Below are positions 14,417 through 21,160 of a stretch of DNA of 22,456 nucleotides, piece after piece. The first letter of the stretch is position 1. Every line of letters begins with the position of its first letter. The position numbers and the translations under genes are program-made. The stretch is from IMG/VR virus record IMGVR_UViG_3300030390_000115, positions 3,860 through 26,315 of that record. The stretch is one strand, 5' to 3'. The notes under the pieces were generated by a model. That model searched no databases and was not told the origin of the DNA. It worked only from the letters and a program-made list of their open reading frames with translations. The stretch is from a virus.

Positions 14417-14915
14417 TACACTTTTTGATGCCCCAGTGCCGGGACAGTCTTTAACTGCAGAGTTTGGTGCAAGACCTTGGCAACAACCTGCACAGTACTC
14501 TACTGTAGAAGATGCATTTGAATATTATGCAACAAAAATTACTGACCCTAAAGTAAATGAGTCTTTACTAGATGCACTTGAGATGGGTACTCCTGTGTCC
14601 TCTATATCTGAGATACTTGTACAAAGTGGTGCAATGGAAGGTAAACACACAATAGATGTATCTATTCTTTTGTTACCTGTTATAATGGAATTAATTGCCT
14701 ACGTAGCCGATGAATCAGAAATTGAATATAACATGGGATTGACTTCTTCTCTTGAGCAAGATAAAATATCAGAAAGCAAAATAGCATTGTCTGTTAATAA
14801 ACTAAAAAAGAAAATGCCAGAAAATAATATAGAAGAACCAGAACCTACTATTGAATCTGAACCTATGTCAGAAGAAAGTATAGAACCATCTGGCCTTATG
14901 TCGAGGAGAATGTAA
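14409..14915 (+). CDS. 168-aa protein of internal-protein cluster, acidic tail
   Basis: The start overlaps the upstream gene by eight bases; an AGG lies upstream. Residues 1-35 contain FDAPVPGQSLTAEFGARPW, a motif I associate with uncharacterised structural-region proteins of marine phages. Residues 40-115 are mostly helical with one hydrophobic stretch, IDVSILLLPVIMELIAYVA (about 82-100), that could be a buried or membrane-contacting helix. The C-terminal 45 residues are low-complexity, Glu/Ser/Pro-rich and acidic (EEPEPTIESEPMSEESIEPS), ending in basic SRRM. It precedes the 395-aa gene with a TAATG overlap and a strong GAGGAG. The role is unknown, probably virion assembly or part of the ejection complex. 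Confidence 0.6.
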   Translation: MANTLFDAPVPGQSLTAEFGARPWQQPAQYSTVEDAFEYYATKITDPKVNESLLDALEMGTPVSSISEILVQSGAMEGKHTIDVSILLLPVIMELIAYVADESEIEYNMGLTSSLEQDKISESKIALSVNKLKKKMPENNIEEPEPTIESEPMSEESIEPSGLMSRRM

Positions 14916-16102
14916 TGGCAATTAATATAGGAGCATTTTTAGGTGGTATGGCTGGTGCTGGTAGCCAAATACTAGATGAACGTAGGGCGCAAAAACAAAA
15001 AGATTTAGATACAAAAGAAGCACAGCAGTGGGAAATTGCACGTGAGGGAAGACAAAATGCTGAGTACAGAAAAAGATTACGGGAAACAAATATAAAAGAA
15101 ACAGATCAGTTTACTTCTCAACTTGCGTCTTTTAATTTTACTCCAGCAAATATAACTGCCATTGCTGCAGGTGGTGCAGAAAATGTAAAGACATGGGTAG
15201 ATATTGCACTGCAACATAAAAAAAGTGGTAAAGATTTTGACATTAATCTACTTGTTAATAATAAAGTAGCCACAGATGTAGGTACAATAGCTGAAGCAAC
15301 TAATGATGTAGCAGACGCTAATCAAATAACACCAACATCTAATCAATTGTTTGCATCTATATATGAAGAAGTTGCTCCTGAGTTTAAAGATTTAAATAAT
15401 GCATATGGTTATTATCAGAATAAAGCAAATAATACTACAGGAAAAATTCAAGAAGGCTACCAAAAACAAGCAGATGATGCACTTAATTCATTAAAGGATA
15501 AAGCAGATAAATTACAAAATGATACTGGTGAAAAATCTAGTCCATTTTCAAAACCAAATATTGTTGCAATGTCAAAAGATAATAGAGAAACTGCATTGAT
15601 AGCTGCTAGAATAGGATATAATAGAGCAGAGGAACGTTTTATACGTAAAAATGGAGATGAGGGTAGATATAATATTGGTATTCTAAATGGTCTTACGATA
15701 GATGAAGCAACTAATAAATCATCAGATGGAGGGGTACATTCTAATATGTGGCAAAGTAGTACTGCTGCTAAAAGAGATGCTGCATTTAGAGGTTTAAAAA
15801 ATCATGCAGCCTTACAGTTAACTACATATTTAAATGATCCTGATGCTGGGGGTATGCTTTTAACGGCAGAAGACTTATATGAAAATGTTGCAGATGCTAA
15901 ACGTAATGACGGGTTTTTTACTACAGATGAAGTAGAACAATTATTTTCTAGGAATTTGTTACGTCTAGGTTCTGTTTACAGATATATAGCATCAAACGGT
16001 AAACAAGTAATTGCAGTATACACAGGAGATATTGGAAACATGGTTGAAGATGTTGATGGTCAACTACAATCAAATCCTGTTTACGAATACTATACAAACT
16101 AG
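14915..16102 (+). CDS. 395-aa candidate internal virion protein
   Basis: The ATG overlaps the upstream stop and has GAGGAG six bases before it, the best ribosome site of the cluster. Residues 1-25 begin with a short Gly/Ala-rich hydrophobic stretch (INIGAFLGGMAGAGSQIL) then switch to a long charged helix (DERRAQKQKDLDTKEAQQWE), a plan seen in phage internal and membrane-acting proteins. The middle (about 60-290) is mixed helical with Asn/Lys-rich linkers (NKANNTTGKIQ). The last 60 residues look more folded (RLGSVYRYIASNGKQVIAVY). No enzyme motif is visible and there is no lysozyme-like catalytic pattern. Its place between the 670-aa and 1246-aa proteins matches the middle member of an ejection-protein set such as T7 gp14-gp15-gp16, but this is analogy by position only. 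Confidence 0.6.
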   Translation: MAINIGAFLGGMAGAGSQILDERRAQKQKDLDTKEAQQWEIAREGRQNAEYRKRLRETNIKETDQFTSQLASFNFTPANITAIAAGGAENVKTWVDIALQHKKSGKDFDINLLVNNKVATDVGTIAEATNDVADANQITPTSNQLFASIYEEVAPEFKDLNNAYGYYQNKANNTTGKIQEGYQKQADDALNSLKDKADKLQNDTGEKSSPFSKPNIVAMSKDNRETALIAARIGYNRAEERFIRKNGDEGRYNIGILNGLTIDEATNKSSDGGVHSNMWQSSTAAKRDAAFRGLKNHAALQLTTYLNDPDAGGMLLTAEDLYENVADAKRNDGFFTTDEVEQLFSRNLLRLGSVYRYIASNGKQVIAVYTGDIGNMVEDVDGQLQSNPVYEYYTN

Positions 16103-16117
16103 GATATATAATATACA

Positions 16118-19100
16118 ATGGCTGATCCAGTATTATTAAATACATCAAATTTAAAACCTATGTTTAAAGTTGCAGAGGAAGAAGATAGTAATACTAATAA
16201 CAATATAAATAATATTAATACTATTTCAAACTCTAACTTAAATACATCAACTTTAAAACCTATGTTTAAAATTACAGAGGAAGAGGAAGTAGATGACAGT
16301 AGGTGGGAAACAGACCCTACTACAAATATTAATTTAAACCCTATAAATCTTAGCGGTCAAACATCTTCTGCTTTAGGTAAGATACCTACATCAACTCCAA
16401 TGATTGCAGAAGAAATTGATTCTAGAATACAAATAAAATTTGAGGAACAGAGGGATGCCACAAATGCTAGGATAGCAGAAAGTGAGTATGCTAAAATTGT
16501 ATCTGAAGAACACGCAATACAACTTAAAGAAAGATTAGCAGAACTAAAAAGCCGTAACATGACGGTAGAAGAAGCTAGAGAAAAAGCAGCTATGAGAGGG
16601 CCAGATGCTTTAGCTAACTTTGAATCTAACTTTGCCTCTCCAGAAGTTGTAGGAGAACAGAAAAGAAAAGAAAGTGAAGAGTGGTCTGAGACTGCAAGAG
16701 ATCGGTTAGTTGCAAGATTAAATAGTCCTAACATGATTACTAGTGGAATTACAGATCAGTTACTTGATGGACCACTTACTCTCTCTGAAATAAACACATT
16801 AGTAATGACGGATGAATTTCTTAATCCAGCAACTTCTCTTGTTGAGATACCAGTACACTACGCTAACTTTCAAGAAGCTCTAAAGGAAGGACGTTATTGG
16901 GCAGCTTCAGGAAACCTTGCAATGATTGGTATAGAAGCAGCTTCTGCAACTGTAGTGTTAAAGCCTATAAATAAAGGAATAACAGCAACATGGAAATTAG
17001 CAGGTGGAGGAAAACAAAAAGGCTATGATGCAGTACAGTTAGCAATAAAAAATGAAACAGAATTATACGACAAAATTACTGCAGCAAATAAAGTAATTGC
17101 AGATGCTAATGCAGAAATGCGTTCTGACTATATTATAGAATATGAAAGAAGAATAAATTCTATAAGAAAAGACGCAGGTGAACCTCCTATCTCTATATCT
17201 AAACAAGATGAAACCACAGGTCTGTTTAGTATTGATACTGAAAAAACTAGAGAACAAGGTTCTATGATTGTAACGGATGCTTACAGAACCTCAGATAGAA
17301 CAGACGCTGCAGGTCAAAATTTAGATAAGATGGACCTAGAAAATCTAGGCATGGGTACAGATAATATAGCTATTCCTATATTAAAACCAGAAAAGCTAGA
17401 TGCATTAATAGCAATTGCCACTACATTAAAAAAAGAAAATCCAAACTCTTTTAAACGATCAAAGGGAAAAACACTAATAGATAATCTTTTTGAGTTAACA
17501 GTTGATAAAGATTTACTTGCTAGTGATGAACTTCTTGATATGTTAAACAAACATGGAATGTCTTATGAAGAATACATATTAGGTGTAGTAGGTTCTGGCT
17601 CTGAAGCAGGTAGACTTCTTCAGAAGTTAAGTCAGGTAGGTCGTGCTAGACCTAAATCGTTAACGGACATGCGTCAAAATCAAAAACTTGCTACAGAAAA
17701 AAGCATACGTAGTATATTTGAAAGTACTGTTATACGTGTAGAGGGTGCTAGAAGAGGTATACTTGTATCATCATGGGCAACTACTGCCAGAAACATAACT
17801 AGTGCTGCAATAGTACAACCCATGCACAGTATTGCTAACCTTGCAGATGCTGTATTAATAGCAGGAAGGAGCAAAGATAATGTTTCAGGTTCTGTTCTAT
17901 CGGGACTGTATACCTTGGGTAGTAAAAGTACATGGAAAGGTTCTTTTTCAAATTTAATTTACATATTTAAAGATCAGGAATATGCAAAGGAAATGACGGA
18001 GTATATACTTAAGTATCCCGAACTGTCTGGGCAATACAAAAAAATGTTTGATGGTATAGGTGAAATACAAACTAATCTTGGCAGGGGTCAAGCAACTACT
18101 AGGACAGGAAAAATTCTTGATGGTAGTATGAGTAAGATAGAAGATGGTGTGCAGTTTTTAAACATTCCTAATAGGTGGCAAGATCACGTTATGCGAAGGG
18201 GAACTTTTGTAGCTGAGTTAGAAAGAAGATTTAAACTAGAATACGGACAAGACTTACAACAATTAATAAAAGAGGGTAAGATACAAGAAATACTTAATGA
18301 CACTTCTAATATTAGACCTGATGGTGCGCCTTCATTCTTAACGTTAGTAGAAGAGGCAACAAAAAAATCAATGGACCTTACTTTTGCAGGTACTCCTAAT
18401 AACAAAGTGTTAGAGAACATAAGTAATACAATTGTAAAGTCTGGTGTAGGAACAATGTTTGTACCCTTTCCTAGATTTGTAATGACTAGCCTTGAGTGGA
18501 TGGGTGATCATACTACAGGTGCATTTCAAGTACCTTTAAGAAAAGCACTATTAAAAAGTAGAAATGCCGATTTGCCAGAGAAAATGCAAAAAGATTTTAT
18601 TGAATTATCTCCTGTACAGTTTAATAAAAAATATAAAAAAACTAAGGATCAAGTTCGTAAAGAAGCAGGGTCTTATACCACTAGAGATAGAGAACAGATT
18701 ACTAGAAACTTAGTTGGTTGGGCTGCTATAGCAGGGATATATCAATTAAGAGATACAGAGGGTATGTCCTCAGACTATAAAAGATTTACACTTAAGTCCG
18801 AAAATGAAAATGGAGAGGTTACTACAGAAGACTTAGATGTAACTGCACAGTATCCAATGCGACAAATGAGTTGGATTGCAGAGTATCTTAGAAGAAGTAA
18901 TATTGTAGGGGATGGTACTCTTGGTTCTTGGGCAGGTTTTAATTTTAAAGAAGTATTAGAAACCTTTACAGGTATACAGGCAAGAACCGGCACAACTAAT
19001 ATTTGGGTTGAGGAAATTCAAAATTTTATAGGTGGTATGAAAGCAGAAGATAAAGAAAATACTGCATCTTTTGATAAGATATTTGGTAGATTCATAGGAC

Positions 19101-19858
19101 AGTATGCTGCTTCAGCATTTGTACCAATGACGCAGATTGTTACTGCCCAACGTGCTATGGGAATACGTAGTGAAGAAATGAAAGACCACGCAGATTTGTA
19201 TGCACCTAGTACTAATTTGGAAGGTCAGTTTAGTTCTAACATGAGTAGATCATTCTTTCAAAATGAATTATTTATTGCTCCATCTACTATAAATGCCCTT
19301 AATGAAAGAGAAACATTAGCAAAAGAAAATCCAAAAAGAATTAAACAAGGCATGAAGTTATTTTTTGGTTTAAACTACTACGAAAGTGATCCATCTGACA
19401 TAGACTTCTTAAAAGAAATAGGTTGGACTGATCCTACATATTCTCTAGGTAGTAGAAAAAAAGAAAAGTCTGCTAAAAATTATGTGAACAGAGAGTTAAG
19501 TAAAATTTTACCTGACATGGTAGGCACTGCTAAAAGAGAAGCAAGACTTGTAGCAAAAAAATGGAAAACTAATCCTTACTTACAAAAGACATACAAAACA
19601 GAAAGAGCAGCCTTTAATACTGTAGCAAGACAATACATAAAGGATCAGTTTAATAACTTTAAAACAGAGATAAGCAAAGAGGCAGACTTAGAAGTTAATG
19701 AACTAGCTCTTGTTCTTAGAAAGTATAAAGCTATGAGTGATACAAGTTCAGAGGCGGCGCTCCTTGAATTTCGTAAACAAGAAAAAAGAGAGCCTGTATG
19801 GAGTAACATTGACGACTTAGAGGACTTAATTTTTTATGGTAGAAACATAGAGAAATAA
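16118..19858 (+). CDS. Giant internal virion protein, candidate DNA-ejection component
   Basis: A 1246-residue protein and the largest in the window. ATG 16118 has only a weak AGGA 13 bases upstream. Residues 7-23 and 41-57 are two copies of LNTSxLKPMFK(V/I)xEEE joined by an Asn-rich linker. Residues 100-175 form a charged coiled coil (SEEHAIQLKERLAELKSRN). About 265-300 is a hydrophobic Ala/Ile-rich segment. Residues near 541-585 hold GARRGILVSSWATTARNIT then QPMHSIANLADAVLIAG, and near 775 FVPFPRFVMTSLEWMGDHTT; both are patterns I recall from giant proteins of marine phages. The C-terminus is charged and helical. I see no transglycosylase or protease motif. Size, late position and association with helical-repeat proteins suggest an ejectosome component comparable in role to T7 gp16. 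It ends immediately before the terminator. Confidence 0.65.
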   Translation: MADPVLLNTSNLKPMFKVAEEEDSNTNNNINNINTISNSNLNTSTLKPMFKITEEEEVDDSRWETDPTTNINLNPINLSGQTSSALGKIPTSTPMIAEEIDSRIQIKFEEQRDATNARIAESEYAKIVSEEHAIQLKERLAELKSRNMTVEEAREKAAMRGPDALANFESNFASPEVVGEQKRKESEEWSETARDRLVARLNSPNMITSGITDQLLDGPLTLSEINTLVMTDEFLNPATSLVEIPVHYANFQEALKEGRYWAASGNLAMIGIEAASATVVLKPINKGITATWKLAGGGKQKGYDAVQLAIKNETELYDKITAANKVIADANAEMRSDYIIEYERRINSIRKDAGEPPISISKQDETTGLFSIDTEKTREQGSMIVTDAYRTSDRTDAAGQNLDKMDLENLGMGTDNIAIPILKPEKLDALIAIATTLKKENPNSFKRSKGKTLIDNLFELTVDKDLLASDELLDMLNKHGMSYEEYILGVVGSGSEAGRLLQKLSQVGRARPKSLTDMRQNQKLATEKSIRSIFESTVIRVEGARRGILVSSWATTARNITSAAIVQPMHSIANLADAVLIAGRSKDNVSGSVLSGLYTLGSKSTWKGSFSNLIYIFKDQEYAKEMTEYILKYPELSGQYKKMFDGIGEIQTNLGRGQATTRTGKILDGSMSKIEDGVQFLNIPNRWQDHVMRRGTFVAELERRFKLEYGQDLQQLIKEGKIQEILNDTSNIRPDGAPSFLTLVEEATKKSMDLTFAGTPNNKVLENISNTIVKSGVGTMFVPFPRFVMTSLEWMGDHTTGAFQVPLRKALLKSRNADLPEKMQKDFIELSPVQFNKKYKKTKDQVRKEAGSYTTRDREQITRNLVGWAAIAGIYQLRDTEGMSSDYKRFTLKSENENGEVTTEDLDVTAQYPMRQMSWIAEYLRRSNIVGDGTLGSWAGFNFKEVLETFTGIQARTGTTNIWVEEIQNFIGGMKAEDKENTASFDKIFGRFIGQYAASAFVPMTQIVTAQRAMGIRSEEMKDHADLYAPSTNLEGQFSSNMSRSFFQNELFIAPSTINALNERETLAKENPKRIKQGMKLFFGLNYYESDPSDIDFLKEIGWTDPTYSLGSRKKEKSAKNYVNRELSKILPDMVGTAKREARLVAKKWKTNPYLQKTYKTERAAFNTVARQYIKDQFNNFKTEISKEADLEVNELALVLRKYKAMSDTSSEAALLEFRKQEKREPVWSNIDDLEDLIFYGRNIEK
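16136..16287 (+). repeat. Two near-identical ~50-base repeats at the start of the 1246-aa gene
   Basis: Bases from about 16136 and from about 16238 are two copies of one sequence, 102 bases apart. Both read TTAAATACATCAA, a short difference, then TTTAAAACCTATGTTTAAA, and end in CAGAGGAAGA. They encode LNTS(N/T)LKPMFK(V/I)xEEE twice. The AT-rich spacer encodes a run of Asn, Ile and Ser. High identity at third positions suggests a recent duplication or strong constraint. Confidence 0.8.
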
Positions 19859-19861
19859 ATA

Positions 19862-19888
19862 AGGGGGCAATTAAGCCCCCTCTTTTTT
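19862..19888 (+). terminator. Rho-independent terminator between convergent modules
   Basis: AGGGGGC (19862-19868), loop AATTAA and GCCCCCT (19875-19881) form a perfect GC-rich 7-bp stem followed by C and six Ts (19883-19888), four bases after the stop of the 1246-aa gene. On the minus strand the same stem is followed by TATTTATT, so it may also stop transcripts from the mazG side, less efficiently. It lies where the two gene clusters converge. Confidence 0.9.
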
Positions 19889-19910
19889 GTCTATCGTTAA
19901 CTTAGTTACA

Positions 19911-20240
19911 CTATCGTTTGTCTCCACTACCGCCTAGTACACCTGCATCTTTTCTTGCTGATAGTTTTACTTCGTTCTGTGCAGCTATCATACCAAGTGT
20001 AAGGTTAAGATCAGTAGCAAGTTGGGCACAGTACCACAGTACATCACCTATCTCACTAGCTATTTGTTCTCGCCAATCTTCTGGCTTATTCTCTATGCCA
20101 TCACGTATAAGTTTCTTTACTTTGTTAGCTACCTCACCTGCCTCACCTGCAAGTCCTAATGCAGGGTACAATATACGATGCTCCTCTGGATAAATTGCAG
20201 TCCTAGATGCGTTACGTTGATAGGCATTAAAGTCTGACAT
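19911..20240 (-). CDS. mazG: MazG-like nucleoside triphosphate pyrophosphohydrolase
   Basis: A 109-residue protein. The start chosen is the internal ATG at 20240: it has AAGGAG nine bases upstream and begins two bases past the upstream stop. A longer frame to 20288 would overlap the previous gene by 47 bases. The all-alpha MazG motifs are present: GLAGEAGEVANKVKK (the E-x-x-E metal ligands) and EIGDVLWYCAQLA (E and D of the second metal-binding motif). The C-terminal GVLGGSGDKR is typical of the small single-domain MazG-like group. Such enzymes hydrolyse NTPs or dNTPs to NMP and pyrophosphate. Phage versions have been proposed to clean the dNTP pool or alter host alarmone signalling, though the substrate here is unknown. 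It is last in the minus-strand operon with ribonucleotide reductase, consistent with nucleotide metabolism. Confidence 0.85.
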   Translation of the reverse strand: MSDFNAYQRNASRTAIYPEEHRILYPALGLAGEAGEVANKVKKLIRDGIENKPEDWREQIASEIGDVLWYCAQLATDLNLTLGMIAAQNEVKLSARKDAGVLGGSGDKR

Positions 20241-20241
20241 A

Positions 20242-20484
20242 CTATACTTCTCCTTTAGAAATTTCTCTGCTTCTTGCTCTAGCTTCATTGTCCTTCACCC
20301 GTTTTAAGTTATCAAAGTAGGCTTTATTAAAACCTCTATTCCATTCACGATACTGCATAGTATCCTGATGAAAGGGATTACCTAATCGGTTATACCTAAA
20401 CCCATCGTAACCCATACTGTGTTGTACTCTTAGGGGTGCATCATATTTCCCCAAACCACGTGATGCTCTACTCTTTTTTATCAT
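20242..20484 (-). CDS. 80-aa basic protein resembling ribosome modulation factor
   Basis: A strongly basic 80-residue protein. AAGGAG lies eight bases before ATG and overlaps the upstream stop. Residues about 22-58 (H-x-x-GYDGF, then GNPFHQDTMQYREWNRGFNK) resemble the core of ribosome modulation factor: H-x-x-G-Y, a (C/N)-P-(Y/F) turn, about 10 polar residues, then W-x-x-G-(W/F)-x-x-A. RMF (55 aa in E. coli) dimerises 70S ribosomes in stationary phase; related small proteins are encoded by many phages with unclear roles. The N-terminal 20 residues (KKSRASRGLGKYD) and the C-terminal helix with Arg/Lys/Glu are extensions. The resemblance was made by eye against the remembered E. coli sequence. 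If wrong, this is an uncharacterised small basic protein, possibly nucleic-acid binding. It ends one base before mazG. Confidence 0.55.
   Translation of the reverse strand: MIKKSRASRGLGKYDAPLRVQHSMGYDGFRYNRLGNPFHQDTMQYREWNRGFNKAYFDNLKRVKDNEARARSREISKGEV
20250..20255 (-). promoter_or_regulatory. Shine-Dalgarno that fixes the mazG start
   Basis: On the minus strand, AAGGAG lies nine bases before ATG 20240 and within the last codons (Lys-Gly-Glu-Val-stop) of the 80-aa gene. No comparable site precedes the longer candidate start at 20288. Confidence 0.75.
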
Positions 20485-20496
20485 AGGATGATCTCC

Positions 20497-20937
20497 TTAT
20501 GCTACGTTGATTAACTCTGCTTCTACATAGGGTACATGATAGAATTGTTCGCCCCTTCGTATGTTTCTGCCACTTGCTTCTTTTAACTTATCGTCTGTAA
20601 GCTGTGTGCTATCTATGCACCATGCTTGTTTCATGTCATCACGAAAGACATAGAACTTTAGATTGCCTGTGTGCTTACTCAGCAATTTCTTTTTACGTTC
20701 TGGTATGCGTATCTCTGTCCAGTGTGTAGGCCAATCACCTTTCCATGCAGTTTTTACTTCAGCTTCATTGAAGTATGTTTCACCATCCTTTTGTGTAACT
20801 AAGTCTGCTGCATATGACTCTTTGTCATTCACAAGGATATGTCCCTCACTTTCTAAGTGACTAGTTAATGTATCTTTTGCAATGCCATCGTACTTGCCGT
20901 ATAGATTGTGAGAGAATGGTTTTCTGTATGCAGCCAT
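20497..20937 (-). CDS. PD-(D/E)XK nuclease-like protein
   Basis: A 146-residue soluble protein with CGGAG eight bases before ATG. The middle carries a PD-(D/E)XK-type arrangement: Asp45 in SYAADLV, then 14 residues later Glu60-Val-Lys62 in FNEAEVKTAW, with Asp45, Glu60 and Lys62 as candidate metal/catalytic residues. A helix (KDTLTSHLESEGHILVN) precedes the core and strands such as LKFYVFRD and AWCID follow, as expected for the fold. Phage enzymes of this class act as Holliday junction resolvases (T7 gp3 type), restriction-like or host-DNA-degrading nucleases; the sequence does not say which. In a ribonucleotide reductase operon, degradation of host DNA to feed nucleotide supply, or DNA branch resolution before packaging, are both plausible. 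Confidence 0.6.
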   Translation of the reverse strand: MAAYRKPFSHNLYGKYDGIAKDTLTSHLESEGHILVNDKESYAADLVTQKDGETYFNEAEVKTAWKGDWPTHWTEIRIPERKKKLLSKHTGNLKFYVFRDDMKQAWCIDSTQLTDDKLKEASGRNIRRGEQFYHVPYVEAELINVA

Positions 20938-20942
20938 GTGTC

Positions 20943-21143
20943 TTACTCCGATTCTGTTTTAGTTGTTAAGTCTTCTTTTAGTTTAGCTATTAGCATTTCT
21001 GCTGTAGTCTTTATGCTTTGCAGTTGATAAGTTAACTGTGTTTGCACATTATTATTATAGTTAACTTCTGCCAGAATGTTCTTCTGCAAATCTGTGAAGT
21101 CATCTGACTCATATTCTTTATCGTCTAACGTTACTTTTACCAT
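20943..21143 (-). CDS. 66-aa small protein (DUF6447-like)
   Basis: A 66-residue acidic protein with AAGGAG seven bases before ATG. Residues 1-15 look like a beta hairpin (VKVTLDDKEYESDDF), followed by one long amphipathic helix (DLQKNILAEVNYNNNVQTQL; TAEMLIAKLKEDL). The short lead of K-x-x-L-D-D-K-E-Y then a helix matches a family of small marine phage proteins (the DUF6447 type) that I recall mainly from cyanophages. The function is not known. It lies directly downstream of ribonucleotide reductase and its last codons include the Shine-Dalgarno sequence of the nuclease gene, so it belongs to the same operon. Helix-only topology suggests a protein-binding partner or small inhibitor, but nothing more specific can be read. 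Confidence 0.6.
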   Translation of the reverse strand: MVKVTLDDKEYESDDFTDLQKNILAEVNYNNNVQTQLTYQLQSIKTTAEMLIAKLKEDLTTKTESE

Positions 21144-21160
21144 TACTATACTCCTTTTGT

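Noticed and set aside
16084-16112. TATAAT at 16107-16112 as a promoter for the 1246-aa gene
   Set aside because: No -35-like hexamer at the right distance (CGAATA), and the transcript would begin at the start codon; likely chance in AT-rich DNA.
20241-20288. Longer N-terminus for MazG
   Set aside because: It overlaps the upstream gene by 47 bases and lacks a ribosome site, whereas ATG 20240 has a strong one.
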